Part shown: one piece after another, positions 8,701-16,970 of the stretch
Position numbering within the stretch: position 1 is the first letter of the stretch
How the letters are laid out: every line of letters starts with the position of its first letter
Assembly (NCBI GenBank): GCA_009787695.1
Contig: WQSW01000014.1
Span: 1 to 53,063, forward strand
Direction: 5' to 3'
DNA length: 53,063 nucleotides
Source of the DNA: Treponema sp.
GTDB taxonomy: Bacteria > Spirochaetota > Spirochaetia > Treponematales > Breznakiellaceae
Translations under genes and position numbers: made by a program
The notes under the pieces: generated by a model
Told to the model about the DNA's origin: nothing
Database searches by the model: none
The model's input: the letters and a program-made list of their open reading frames with translations, nothing else

Positions 8701-9218
8701 GCTTTTTCCTTTAAAGCCTCTTTTTCCCGGCTCTCCCAGTCTTCGCGCGCTTTTTCACCTGCGCTAACGTCATCGTCATCTTCATAATCACTGTAGTAGA
8801 AGTTGTCGATGCTGCTGTCGTCAACATCTCCGTCAACATAGATAAAATGCTCGTGGGTATATACGTCTATGGATGAGTTGAAAGTGGTGTCGATTTCAAG
8901 CCGGAACTCAAGTTCCGGGAAAGTCTTAAAAATAGAGGTGAACACTTTGTGGGGGTTGACCCGGGTCGTCTCCCATGTGCAGCACATGGTTTGCGGAAAG
9001 GAATGTTCGCCGAAGAACTCAAAGGTAGTAAAATCGTCCAATATAGGAGCCGAGCCGTACAGCGCCTTGGAGACCGCGCTTCGTATCGGCTCTATGCGCG
9101 GGTCGTCATCTCCGCCGCCTTCGCTCTCAAACGCGGCGCGCACGATACGCACCATTTCCTCGCCTTTTTCTTTTTTTCCTTTCCATGTAACCGCCGTCAT
9201 AAAATCAAAATGCGCCAT
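5721..9218 (-). CDS. Giant DUF4116 repeat protein
   Basis: 1165 residues from the ATG at 9216-9218, chosen because AAGGAG precedes it; an in-frame upstream start lacks such a site. The first about 190 residues are unique and end in an acidic stretch (DVDDSSIDNFYYSDYEDDDD). The rest is a solenoid-like array of some 35-40 degenerate repeats of about 24 residues, consensus (L)KTxELCLxAVxxxGxALxYVPEx, the pattern of DUF4116. No signal peptide, membrane segment or enzyme motif is seen. A good promoter (9258-9286) precedes it. Function unknown; repeat arrays of this type suggest protein binding. Confidence 0.85.
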   Translation of the reverse strand: MAHFDFMTAVTWKGKKEKGEEMVRIVRAAFESEGGGDDDPRIEPIRSAVSKALYGSAPILDDFTTFEFFGEHSFPQTMCCTWETTRVNPHKVFTSIFKTFPELEFRLEIDTTFNSSIDVYTHEHFIYVDGDVDDSSIDNFYYSDYEDDDDVSAGEKAREDWESREKEALKEKAEWLGYSEDQWLDSGYAAFFYIPDKFWKKAAFCQKAVQRFGAALEYVPKKQMTLDLCRAAVLNDVSCINLVPPKFIPEILSDEKFCLDAVKQDGMALEYVPEKLKTKALCLEAVKQSGGALEYVPKKLKLAEICDSAMKQSANAAPYVPKALLTPEILRAALEKTDKYDVCDLFENFSEACKTPDICLLALEKFEDSWGVDLLFEVFPESSRTSEVCHTAITKNWETIKCLNDEQKTAEICRIAVKEAGSALEYVPQALCTEELCLMAVCDEDNSVNDVFQYIPEKCKTPVVCKAAVKRCGALLEQLSKVLKTAELCAIAVEDDWSAFEFVPQELKTKELCEKAMDASINAIRFVPDALKTRERCLQAFIEKADLLETVPKVLRTEDFYIEALKKVYYAAHFAAIPKESLTAAICRAAVNGAVCRLNNLFPLIPAQFLTAELSLIAAGKDSDALKYIPKEHITAELAFIAVKNHAPLEKVPEEFRTEEICLKAVTISGWNLKHVPEKLKTAQLCRIAVMNGGSFENVPEKLKTQELCLLAKLDYNDIDNVPKELRTDEMYLHCFAGWGNCIEYLPKRLQTKEFILGMITVNPNRIDTFPSNMTTREFFQAGFDGNTNNFKEIPRKFITREMCEHLLKDDSFNYSFDEIMEKVPKQFKTRDFCLTAVQKNGAALEYVPEEMRDMEMCRTAMNAKEKKNDARQYIPKAIRAIIEGELAAVASKKTEEEKRFELAHIPKNLRTSEVCLAAAVNQNGNDLSNVFDSIPAAMKTREFYMEAFMQNPDILTVMPADMVTEKIRLDAVRQKGNLLENINDADKTQEICLEAVNNYHRAIYYVPYDFLNAQVYLAMLANEESAVDEIKRLVDEIKRLPESRFTNELCLAAVKKDGKALMFIPPQMKTTEVCRAAVEQEAAAIQFVPHKLRSKELCLYAVQKKIGLMWFVPEELKTPEFYMTVAQKNGSVLMFVPKEQQSDELIRTCQEYYNQDDEDSYNDD

Positions 9219-9257
9219 TATTTTCTCCTTTAACTTCCTTACTAATGTTAACAAGGG

Positions 9258-9286
9258 ATTATAATGTTTTAATATTTCATTGTCAT
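9258..9286 (-). promoter_or_regulatory. Sigma70-type promoter of the DUF4116 gene
   Basis: On the minus strand ATGACA (9281-9286), 17-bp spacer, TATAAT (9258-9263), about 40 bp before the start codon. Confidence 0.6.
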
Positions 9287-9292
9287 GAGTAA

Positions 9293-9316
9293 TTTTTCAC
9301 GGAAAACCGTGAAAAA
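9293..9316. terminator. Hairpin downstream of hicB
   Basis: TTTTTCACGG (9293-9302), AAAA, CCGTGAAAAA (9307-9316), a perfect 10-bp stem with A/T flanks. It lies just upstream of the DUF4116 promoter and 50 bp after the hicB stop, so it probably separates the two units. Confidence 0.5.
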
Positions 9317-9364
9317 ATTCACGAGAGAATAGCGGTGATTAAGATTGTTTGTTACGAATACTGA

Positions 9365-9760
9365 TTACGAAGCAATACCCAGTGTTTCTTTAATCGCGTT
9401 TTCCAACAAGCGCGAATAATTAAGCCCTTCTGCTTCGGCGGCAACTTTGAGCCAGTGCGGTATGGTAACATTTGTTTTCTCCCGGCGGTTTTCTATTTCG
9501 TCTTTTACCAATGCCGGAAAAACCGAGACGGCGGCTACTATGTCCCCGCTTTCCAGTTTCGGAATATTATCTGTGTGCTGCGGGAAAGGTTCACTATCTT
9601 TTTCTAAACCGTAAAGGTGAAGTCCCAGTACTTCTTGAGCCATACGCATGGAATGTTCAAAATCGTCTCCACAGGTAATACAACCGGGAACATCCGGGAA
9701 ATAGACACTGAAACCAGTTTTAGTTTTTTCAAAAACGGCGAAATAAGTAATTTTTTTCAT
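9365..9760 (-). CDS. hicB: HicB-family antitoxin
   Basis: 131 residues. The N-terminal half has the HicB fold signature ITYFAVFEKTKTGFSVYF then DVPGC (partial RNase-H-like domain), and the C-terminus NVTIPHWLKVAAEAEGLNY followed by SRLLENAI is a ribbon-helix-helix DNA-binding domain for autoregulation. A strong AGGAGGG site precedes the ATG. It follows the hicA remnant by 12 bp, the usual toxin-antitoxin order. It should neutralise HicA mRNA interferase, if HicA is still made. Confidence 0.85.
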   Translation of the reverse strand: MKKITYFAVFEKTKTGFSVYFPDVPGCITCGDDFEHSMRMAQEVLGLHLYGLEKDSEPFPQHTDNIPKLESGDIVAAVSVFPALVKDEIENRREKTNVTIPHWLKVAAEAEGLNYSRLLENAIKETLGIAS

Positions 9761-9772
9761 AAAGCCCTCCTG

Positions 9773-9937
9773 CTATTTAAGTCCAGCTTGAGTAAGAATG
9801 CTTTGCAGTGTCCCTTTGGCAATATCCCCTTTATGGTTAGGGACGCTCACCTTTCCTGCTTTTTTTGGATGTTCCATTTGAATGTGAGAACCGCGCTGTG
9901 ACACTTGAAACCATCCGTCTTTACACGGACTTAGCAA
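9773..9937 (-). pseudogene. hicA: HicA toxin, N-terminally shortened against tRNA-Glu
   Basis: The frame ending TAG at 9773-9775 encodes DGWFQVSQRGSHIQMEHP then KKAGKVSVPNHKGDIAKGTL and QSILTQAGLK, the clear HicA dsRBD-like fold with the catalytic histidine in RGSH. Only six codons precede DGWF from a possible TTG start at 9935-9937, where HicA normally has about 12 residues forming helix 1. The tRNA-Glu 3' end lies 10 bp upstream, a stop codon sits inside the tRNA, and there is no Shine-Dalgarno. The gene is therefore probably truncated, though a short toxin from TTG cannot be excluded. Confidence 0.7.
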
Positions 9938-9946
9938 AACTTGCTT

Positions 9947-10018
9947 CAGCCCCTAGGAGAATCGAACTCCTCTTTTAAGATTGAGAATCTCATGTCCTAA
10001 CCGATAGACGAAGGGGCC
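9947..10018 (-). tRNA. tRNA-Glu (anticodon CTC)
   Basis: The minus strand folds as a complete cloverleaf: acceptor GGCCCCT paired with AGGGGCT (one G-U at the end), D-arm around TCGGTTAGGA, anticodon stem TGAGA/TCTTA with loop TTCTCAA giving anticodon CTC, and T-arm AGGAG-TTCGATT-CTCCT. No CCA is encoded. The hicA remnant begins immediately downstream. Confidence 0.93.
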
Positions 10019-10093
10019 CTCACGTTAGAAAAAACCGCAGTTTTTTTATTATGGATAATATTGCAATTTTATTTTTAATTTGTCAATTAAGGA

Positions 10094-11266
10094 TTAATTA
10101 CCCGTATGCTCACGTATAATCGACACAATTGAGTTTTTGCTTATCTGCACGATATTTTGTTCACGTTCGTAACTTTCACTTGAATCTGAAGCATGGGCTG
10201 TATTAACCATTACATTGCTTCCAAACTCGCGGCGTACTGTGCCTTCCGGTGCCTGCAGCGGGTCTGTGGGACCCAGTACATCCCTTATTTTATTTACAGC
10301 ATTTTCGCCTTCATAAACCAAGATCATACATTTTACATCGCCTGGTTTATTGATGTCATCGCCGCTTGTTTGTCCGGGACGTTTGCCGGACATGAACTCG
10401 ACAATTTGGTGAAACTGATCTTTTGCACATTCTGTTCCGAAATCTGCGCCTAAGGTTTCCGTTAATTCCTTACTTAGAGGGAAACTAAATGCACGCTCTA
10501 AAATTTCTTTTGCTTTTAAACCGAATGTAGGTGCTAGTTTTTTCTTGAGTATCGCTTCTACAGGACCGTAAAAATCAAGGGCTTGAGCAAGCGAGAAACG
10601 GTGTACCTTTATACCTATGATGCGCAAACCTGTACGTGAAAACATATCAATTATTGTGCCGGGACGCGATGAATTATGCTTCCAGTTATCCGGTTTTATG
10701 ATGACAAGGGTTCTCTCTATTTTTGACGGGTCGGGATATTTTACATTTTGAACAAGATTTTCCTGTCCGTCTAGAAAATTTGCAAAAAAACGCAAATCGT
10801 TATTCGCTTCATCCTGATGTCTTGGAGTTAAAACGGCAGGTTCAAAGTATCTTACTTCGTCAGGATTGTTTGCATCGAAAATTAAATCCGCATATGTATC
10901 GCGTATTGTTTCTCCTGCAAGCGCGTCTACTTCGACATGCTGAGTGTATAAGTGCCCGCAGACATTTAAAAGCTGTCCGCAGGGATTTTCCCCTTTAAAA
11001 AGAAGTAAAAGTGTTCTATGAGGCCTTCCCCCCGAAGGACCGAAATATGATTTAACATAATCTGCTAAAAGAACAAGCTGGTTTTGCGGAGCTCTTTCTT
11101 TTAGGGAAGCGGCATACATATCGGCAAAGTCTTTATCCGGCGTGAAGATTTGGGCGCCGACCAATTCCAAATCAGTTCTTGATAAAAGACGGGAAAGAAC
11201 ACCGCCTGTTCTGCTTTTTGCAACTGTATAAGGGGTTACTAATACATAAGATAAGGTTTTACTCAT
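10094..11266 (-). CDS. Nucleoside-diphosphate-kinase-like tandem protein
   Basis: 390 residues, more than twice a normal NDK (about 140-150). The C-terminal part contains the NDK active-site motif N-T-A-H-A-S-D-S with catalytic H358 and the opening TLVIIKPDNWKH (about 188-199). The N-terminal half repeats the opening (YVLVTPYTVAKSRTGGVLSR) but has no histidine at the place of HxSDS (ANNPDEVRYFEPAV), so it looks catalytically dead. The protein should move phosphate between nucleoside di- and triphosphates in the cytoplasm, with the first domain structural or regulatory. A TTGTAT-N17-TAAGAT promoter ends 5 nt before the ATG, so the mRNA may be leaderless. Confidence 0.75.
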   Translation of the reverse strand: MSKTLSYVLVTPYTVAKSRTGGVLSRLLSRTDLELVGAQIFTPDKDFADMYAASLKERAPQNQLVLLADYVKSYFGPSGGRPHRTLLLLFKGENPCGQLLNVCGHLYTQHVEVDALAGETIRDTYADLIFDANNPDEVRYFEPAVLTPRHQDEANNDLRFFANFLDGQENLVQNVKYPDPSKIERTLVIIKPDNWKHNSSRPGTIIDMFSRTGLRIIGIKVHRFSLAQALDFYGPVEAILKKKLAPTFGLKAKEILERAFSFPLSKELTETLGADFGTECAKDQFHQIVEFMSGKRPGQTSGDDINKPGDVKCMILVYEGENAVNKIRDVLGPTDPLQAPEGTVRREFGSNVMVNTAHASDSSESYEREQNIVQISKNSIVSIIREHTGN

Positions 11267-11271
11267 GCCTT

Positions 11272-11300
11272 ATCTTACACAGGTTTTAATATTTATACAA
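11272..11300 (-). promoter_or_regulatory. Promoter of the NDK-like gene
   Basis: TTGTAT (complement of 11295-11300), 17-bp spacer, TAAGAT (complement of 11272-11277). The ATG (11266) begins 5 nt past the -10 box. Confidence 0.5.
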
Positions 11301-11310
11301 TAAGGCGTAT

Positions 11311-11841
11311 CTATTCGCTTTGATATTCAATTAGAGAGGTGACAGGAGTAGGATCGAGTATTTTTTTAAAATTAAGAAAGGGCAGAGCGACAATCCCGAA
11401 AATTTCAGGCACTTCCGCGCCGCCTTCTAAAAGGAGCGCGCGCGCTGCATTTAATGTTCCGCCTGTTGCAATAAGATCATCTGTTAATAAAATGCGTTTG
11501 CCTCTTGGGACATCCGAACTGTGCACCTCAATTTCCGCTTGAGCATATTCAAGATCGTATTTCTTGGAAAGAGTTACGCCGGGAAGTTTTCCCTTTTTCC
11601 TTATGGGGATAACAGGTATTCCTAATTTATAAGCGAAAGGGGCTGCGAATAAAAAACCTCTGGCTTCTATCGCGGCGATTGCATCTACACGCATATCATG
11701 ATAGATTTCTGCCATTTTATCTATGCAGTATCTGAAAGCAACAGGGTTGGCTAAAATGCTTGTTATATCAAAAAAAAGTATCCCTTTTCTCGGAAAGTCA
11801 GGAACTTTTCTAATATAATCATCTAAATTAATATTAGTCAT
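11311..11841 (-). CDS. apt: Adenine phosphoribosyltransferase
   Basis: 176 residues, normal length. It has the APT hallmark FPRKGILFFDITSIL near the start, AIEARGFLFAAP in the middle and the PRPP-binding loop RILLTDDLIATGGT. It salvages adenine with PRPP to AMP. It sits 14 bp after the flavodoxin-like gene and 44 bp before the NDK-like gene, a small nucleotide-metabolism group on the minus strand. The start has GGCGGAA upstream. Confidence 0.93.
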   Translation of the reverse strand: MTNINLDDYIRKVPDFPRKGILFFDITSILANPVAFRYCIDKMAEIYHDMRVDAIAAIEARGFLFAAPFAYKLGIPVIPIRKKGKLPGVTLSKKYDLEYAQAEIEVHSSDVPRGKRILLTDDLIATGGTLNAARALLLEGGAEVPEIFGIVALPFLNFKKILDPTPVTSLIEYQSE

Positions 11842-11855
11842 TTTTTCCGCCGTAA

Positions 11856-12239
11856 TTATTTAATGATTAGTTTTAACCATTTTTTAATTTCTGCTTTTTT
11901 AATTTGAGTTATATCTGTTATTAATAAAGGTTCTGCCGTTTGGGCTTCACTGTCTTTTAACATATCAAGAAGGTATTTGCCGGTTTTTTTATTAAGAGCA
12001 AAAACACCGCATTTTCGGGATGCAAAATTAATGTGGGAAAGCATCATTTCTAGGAATTCAAAAGAAGAAGGAGAAGGCTCTGAGCAGCCGATAAAAAAAA
12101 TATTGGCAGGAAGAACTTCGTTGCCTTGAAATTTTTCTGCTGTGCAGATATCGGTTTGATAATCGGTTAGAGATTCTTTAATTAAAAGTGCAATGGATTG
12201 AATTGATTCTGTCCCATCAGTAATAATTAATGCTTTCAT
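11856..12239 (-). CDS. Flavodoxin-fold-like protein of unknown function
   Basis: 127 residues. The alternating pattern MKALIITDGTESIQSIALLI, ANIFFIGCSEPSPSSFEFLE and KCGVFALNKKTGKYL resembles a flavodoxin-like alpha/beta fold (phosphate-loop-like TDGTES, then a second and third strand). The usual FMN residues are not clearly present, so cofactor binding is uncertain. It precedes apt by 14 bp and is likely cotranscribed. No specific function is recognised. Confidence 0.5.
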   Translation of the reverse strand: MKALIITDGTESIQSIALLIKESLTDYQTDICTAEKFQGNEVLPANIFFIGCSEPSPSSFEFLEMMLSHINFASRKCGVFALNKKTGKYLLDMLKDSEAQTAEPLLITDITQIKKAEIKKWLKLIIK

Positions 12240-12285
12240 ATTCCCCGCTTATTTTTATATTAACTGATAAAAATACGTCTGTCAA

Positions 12286-13290
12286 TCATTCCTCAGTTCC
12301 CATGCCTTGAGCCGTGTAATGAACGATTATCCAGAAATTATCTCTTTTTTCAAGGTAGTATCTGTAGAGCCTAAGTTCAGTATAATTTGACCTTCTGAAT
12401 TTCTGCATGACCGATACTATTCCTTTATCATTATTATACTCAGTTCTTAAAATCTCAAATGATCTTGGAATGACTGAAATATCATCATTAATAAATGCAT
12501 TTCTTAAATTTTGGATATATTCCGCTATCATGGCAAGCCTTCCGGCTTCGTTTTCGCTTTGGAATCTGCGGTTTAAATGAGCGTCTTCTAAAAGCATTGC
12601 TTTAGGGTCAAGGTATAACATAAATCTTTCCCAATGGGATTGCTGGCGGGCAATTAACATATAAGTTACTACCTCATCAGGGGGCAGGGGTTGTTTTACA
12701 AGAGCCGCTCCTGTCGCTATATCCATTTGGATAGGGATGCCGTCTTGCCCCAAGATAACGGCAGGGCGTAATGTCAGGCTTAAATAATTAGATTCGATTG
12801 GATTAACAGAGGTATTCCGAATCAATTCAGGGTAAACAAAAGCGCGTACACGGTAAGAGCCGGGATGCTCAAAACGCACATAATCTCTTAAATTTTCGAT
12901 AAATGAAAAGGATTCCTTGCTTTCTATCGTGATTTCACGGAAAAATATTTGATTATAAGTTGTTCTCTTGCGGATAAGTGAATCGGCTTCCGGTAACCTG
13001 CGGTTTGTCATCGTTCTAATATCAATATTCATTGTAAAAGCGCGGTCATCGGCGAGCTTAAACCTGTAAGGGAAGGGGCTGTTATTAGTAATTGTCACCT
13101 GCACATAAATAGGATCGCTTGCAGTATTGCCGTCTGTTACATAGTATACACGTCTGTCATAAAAACGGATATTAAACTCAACCTCTCCTTGTGAGGCATT
13201 TACTAAGTTTACAGAATCAAAGGCATGGATAAACGAGAGGCTGATTAAACCGAATAAAATAATGGCTAATGTTTGATATGTTTTTTTCAT
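12286..13290 (-). CDS. Conserved exported protein of unknown function
   Basis: 334 residues. The N-terminus MKKTYQTLAIILFGLISLSF followed by IHA-F is a signal peptide with a likely cleavage after A23. The mature part has beta-rich segments (VEFNIRFYDRRVYYV, PIYVQVTITNNSPFPYRF) typical of an Ig-like or beta-sandwich domain and an alpha-helical C-terminal part. No enzyme motif seen. It is divergently placed to mfd with an 87-bp gap. Periplasmic or envelope location is inferred. Confidence 0.6.
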   Translation of the reverse strand: MKKTYQTLAIILFGLISLSFIHAFDSVNLVNASQGEVEFNIRFYDRRVYYVTDGNTASDPIYVQVTITNNSPFPYRFKLADDRAFTMNIDIRTMTNRRLPEADSLIRKRTTYNQIFFREITIESKESFSFIENLRDYVRFEHPGSYRVRAFVYPELIRNTSVNPIESNYLSLTLRPAVILGQDGIPIQMDIATGAALVKQPLPPDEVVTYMLIARQQSHWERFMLYLDPKAMLLEDAHLNRRFQSENEAGRLAMIAEYIQNLRNAFINDDISVIPRSFEILRTEYNNDKGIVSVMQKFRRSNYTELRLYRYYLEKRDNFWIIVHYTAQGMGTEE

Positions 13291-13377
13291 AATACTTCCT
13301 CAAAAAAAGGATTTTTGTTAAATATAAGGGTATTCCAAAAGAACACACTTCTATATTATAGTAATCGGTAGAATTCG

Positions 13378-16300
13378 ATGAATACCTTATCTTTTCCTGA
13401 ACTTTTAAAAAGATCGACTGCTTCCGAGGCGGTTTCTGCGTTTATTTCTGCTGTAAAAGACGGAACAAATGCTAAAGCATATAAGTTTCCTATAGATATC
13501 GAAGGAAGTGAAGGCTCTTTTAACTCCCTTTTGATTGCCCGTATTTTTTCAGGGAAGCAATTTTTTGTCATAGTCCCAAACGAAGAGGCGGCAGATGATC
13601 TTTTGCTTGATTTATCGCAATCAGGTATTCCCTGTCTTAAATTTCCTTTTTGGGGGAGCGCTCCTTACCGCGAACTGTCGCCCCTTGCCGCAGTTTTCTG
13701 TCAGAGGGTAAAAGTTTTAACTGATTTAGTTCTGGGGAAACCCGGTATTTATATCATTCCTAACCGTGCCTTAATTTCGCCTCTCCCTTCGCGGGAATAT
13801 ATAAAGAGCCTTCTTTTTACTTTAAAACCGGGAGGGAAAATTGACAGTGTCTCTATATGCGAAACTTTAGTTTCTTACGGCTACACGCGGGTTCCAAGAG
13901 TGCAGGTTCACGGCGAGTTTGCCCTGCGCGGAGAGGTTCTTGATATTTTCATGGGCAGTGATGAAGAAGCGTACAGGATTCTTTTTGATTTTAATAAAGT
14001 AGAAACAATTAAAAAATTTGATCCTGTTATGCAAGGGACAAAAAGCGATAAATTAAACAGTTTAACGATCCGTCCTATGAAGGAAGTTGTCTGGACAGAT
14101 GATCGTATAGAAACATTGGAAAAAAATCTTGCATCATGCAAGGAATTTGCTGACGGCGGAATATCAATAATTGATGATCTTATCCGGCACCGATGGATAA
14201 AGGGCGAAGAGATGTTTTTTCCGTTGGCATTTTTTAAGGAAGACAGAAAAGATAATTTTTTTACTTCCAGTGTTTTAGATTATCTTGATCCTGAAGGTAT
14301 TTTAATTTTGATTGACAGGGAAAGACTTGAGAATATGCATGACAGTATTTTCCGTGAATTTCAAGGGCAGTATTCAAGAGCGAAAAGGGATAATAGCGTT
14401 TCTAAAGAACCTATCCAGTATCCTTTGCCGGAACGTTTACTTTTAAATTTCAGCGATTTACTTGATCGGTTTTTTAAAAAATCATCCCGTGTTATTTCGT
14501 TTAGAACTCTTAAAGGAGAGCCGAAACAGGAGAGCAGTCATATTGAATTGGCTTGCGAGCCTGCGCGAAGTTTCTTTGGTAATATCAATTACCTTAAAGA
14601 AGAATTTGCTTCGCTTTTGCAAAGCGGCTGGCAGATTGCAGTAGCGGCGGAATCGGAAGTGCAAGCAGAACGCATTAAAACAATTTTTGAGCCGTTTTTG
14701 GCGGCGAAGTTTTCAGGATATAAATCTCTTTCAATAATTGCCTGTCCTTTAACAGCGGGTTTTGCGTTATCTGACATTAAATTTTGTGTTGTTCAGGAAA
14801 AAGAAATTTTCGGGAGGCGCAAACGCCTTCCTGTCTCTTTGAAAACCGCTAGGTCAAGCCCTATCGATACATTTGTAGAAATAAATCCGGGTGATTATGT
14901 TGTGCATGTAAATCACGGTATAGGATTATTTAAGGGAATAGAAAGGATTAAATCAAGTTTCCAAGATAAAAATATGACTGATTTATTCCATGAAAGGGAT
15001 TATATCAAAATTGAATATGCAAACGAAGAAACGGTTTTTGTTCCTGTTGAACAGTTAAATCTGGTACAGCGTTATATCGGAAGCGAAGGGCAGCCGCCCC
15101 GCCTTGATACTATCGGCTCAAAGAGCTGGGAGAACAGAAAAAATAAAGTAAAAAAATCTGTAGAAGATATTGCGGAAAAACTGATCGAATTATATTCAAA
15201 ACGCAAAAAAGCACAAGGCTTTGCCTTTCCAAAGGACTCAGAATGGCAAACCATGTTTGAAGCGGCTTTCCCTTTTGAAGAAACAGAGGATCAGCTGCGC
15301 TGTATTCAAGAAATTAAAGACGATATGGAAAGCCAATCCCCAATGGACAGGCTTATCTGCGGCGATGTCGGTTACGGTAAAACAGAGGTTGCAATCAGGG
15401 CTTGTTTTAAAGCTGTAATGGGGGGAAAACAAGTTGCTTTTCTTGCACCCACGACAATTCTTGTCGAGCAGCATTATGAAAACTTCCTTGAACGTTTTTC
15501 GCAGTTCCCTGTAAAAATAGCGATGCTTTCACGTTTTGTTGATAAAAGGAAAATACGTATTATTATAGAGCAGTTAAAAAAAGGCGAAATTGATCTTCTT
15601 GTAGGAACTCACCGCATTATACAGCGTGATGTGCAATTTAAAAACTTAGGGCTTATTGTAATTGACGAAGAACAAAGGTTTGGGGTTAAGGATAAGGAGC
15701 GTCTTAAAGAATTAAAAACAAATGTTGACTGCCTTACCCTTTCTGCTACGCCTATCCCGCGCACTCTCCATATGAGCCTTGTAAAAATCAGGGACATGAG
15801 CCTTTTAGCGTCTGCTCCTCCGGGGCGGCATCCCATTGAGACAATCGTTGATGAATACAATGATCATCTTATTACACAGGCGATAAGACGCGAAGCCGAA
15901 AGGGGAGGGCAGATATTTTTTCTGCACAACCGCATTGAAACTTTAAGGGAGATAAGAATCCGTCTTGAAAAATTGTTACCCGAAATGTTAATTGAAACAG
16001 CTCACGGGCAGATGGATGCCCAAGACCTTGAAGACGTTATGCGCCGTTTTATTCACGGCGGTTTTCATGTGCTTGTTTCAACTACTATAATTGAAAACGG
16101 TATTGATATTCCGAATGTAAATACAATTATTATAGACAGAGCGGATATGTACGGAGTTTCACAGCTCTACCAATTAAGGGGAAGGGTGGGAAGATGCGAC
16201 AGGCTTGCTTATGCTTATCTTTTTTATCCTGAGCAAAAATCGTTATCTGAAATTGCCATGAAAAGATTGCAGACAATTTCAGATTTTACAGAATTAGGCT

Positions 16301-16908
16301 CCGGTTTTAAAATTGCCATGAAAGATATGGAAATAAGAGGGGCGGGAAATCTTTTAGGAAGAGAACAATCAGGCGATATATATTCGGTTGGTTTTGATCT
16401 GTATATGAAATTATTAGACGAGGCTGTAAAGCGTCTTGAAGATTCTAATTATGAATCTGAAACAGAATCCCTTCTTGAACTTGAATATTCAGGTTTTATC
16501 CCCGACTCTTACATTGATTCTTCTCAAGAAAAGATGGAAGTGTATAAAATGATTGCCGCAATCCGCGAGAAAGAAGATTTAGAGCGTGTCTACTCAGAGC
16601 TTATAGACCGTTTCGGTCCTCTCCCCGATGAGGCTGCTTCATTGCTTGCTCTTGCAGAAATAAGGATTATCTGCCGTCAGCTGACAGTTTCCTCTTTAAA
16701 AGAAAGAAACGGTGTAGTAAGAATCGAGTTTTTTAAAGTAGCGCGGGTTAAAGTTGAGCGTCTGCTGCGTCTTATGCAGGAGTCCTCCGGAAAGGTAAAA
16801 CCCGATCCTAAAAAACCTAATGTGCTTTTAATGACTTTGGGAAGCATAGGTTTAAAAGAAAAGAGTGAGTTTATAAGAGAGAAATTATCGGCGCTTGCGG
16901 GGGATTGA
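13378..16908 (+). CDS. mfd: Transcription-repair coupling factor Mfd
   Basis: 1176 residues, full length. A UvrB-homology N-terminal part is followed by the RNA-polymerase-interaction domain (EINPGDYVVHVNHGIGLFKG near 500-520) and the translocase with Walker A GDVGYGKTE, the DEEQ box VIDEEQRFGV, the SATPIPRTL motif and the QLRGRVGR motif VI, then the C-terminal TRCF domain. Mfd removes RNA polymerase stalled at DNA lesions and recruits UvrA. No strong Shine-Dalgarno precedes the ATG. It converges on the serine protease gene across a long hairpin. Confidence 0.97.
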   Translation: MNTLSFPELLKRSTASEAVSAFISAVKDGTNAKAYKFPIDIEGSEGSFNSLLIARIFSGKQFFVIVPNEEAADDLLLDLSQSGIPCLKFPFWGSAPYRELSPLAAVFCQRVKVLTDLVLGKPGIYIIPNRALISPLPSREYIKSLLFTLKPGGKIDSVSICETLVSYGYTRVPRVQVHGEFALRGEVLDIFMGSDEEAYRILFDFNKVETIKKFDPVMQGTKSDKLNSLTIRPMKEVVWTDDRIETLEKNLASCKEFADGGISIIDDLIRHRWIKGEEMFFPLAFFKEDRKDNFFTSSVLDYLDPEGILILIDRERLENMHDSIFREFQGQYSRAKRDNSVSKEPIQYPLPERLLLNFSDLLDRFFKKSSRVISFRTLKGEPKQESSHIELACEPARSFFGNINYLKEEFASLLQSGWQIAVAAESEVQAERIKTIFEPFLAAKFSGYKSLSIIACPLTAGFALSDIKFCVVQEKEIFGRRKRLPVSLKTARSSPIDTFVEINPGDYVVHVNHGIGLFKGIERIKSSFQDKNMTDLFHERDYIKIEYANEETVFVPVEQLNLVQRYIGSEGQPPRLDTIGSKSWENRKNKVKKSVEDIAEKLIELYSKRKKAQGFAFPKDSEWQTMFEAAFPFEETEDQLRCIQEIKDDMESQSPMDRLICGDVGYGKTEVAIRACFKAVMGGKQVAFLAPTTILVEQHYENFLERFSQFPVKIAMLSRFVDKRKIRIIIEQLKKGEIDLLVGTHRIIQRDVQFKNLGLIVIDEEQRFGVKDKERLKELKTNVDCLTLSATPIPRTLHMSLVKIRDMSLLASAPPGRHPIETIVDEYNDHLITQAIRREAERGGQIFFLHNRIETLREIRIRLEKLLPEMLIETAHGQMDAQDLEDVMRRFIHGGFHVLVSTTIIENGIDIPNVNTIIIDRADMYGVSQLYQLRGRVGRCDRLAYAYLFYPEQKSLSEIAMKRLQTISDFTELGSGFKIAMKDMEIRGAGNLLGREQSGDIYSVGFDLYMKLLDEAVKRLEDSNYESETESLLELEYSGFIPDSYIDSSQEKMEVYKMIAAIREKEDLERVYSELIDRFGPLPDEAASLLALAEIRIICRQLTVSSLKERNGVVRIEFFKVARVKVERLLRLMQESSGKVKPDPKKPNVLLMTLGSIGLKEKSEFIREKLSALAGD

Positions 16909-16933
16909 TGGGATTAATATGATCCGCTGATTT
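16908..16933. repeat. Dispersed 26-bp repeat, copy 1
   Basis: Begins ATGGGATTAATATGATCCGC and continues TGATTT. The same 26 bases recur at 51123-51148 with one difference. This copy begins at the mfd stop codon and supplies the left arm of the terminator hairpin. Confidence 0.75.
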
Positions 16934-16964
16934 ACACGGATTTAATCTGTGTAAATCAGCGGAT
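16922..16964 (+). terminator. Long hairpin between convergent mfd and serine protease genes
   Basis: A 20-bp stem, 16922-16941 and 16945-16964, with a 3-nt TTA loop. The one imperfect pair is G-T on the plus strand, i.e. G-U in the mfd transcript. Both genes converge here, so it probably ends both transcripts, although the T-run is poor. Confidence 0.6.
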
Positions 16965-16970
16965 TCTTTG

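Noticed and set aside
5721-9218. Regularly spaced DNA similarity that could suggest a repeat array or CRISPR
   Set aside because: The repeats are degenerate, about 72 bp and continuous in the coding frame of one long protein; no constant repeat with unique spacers.
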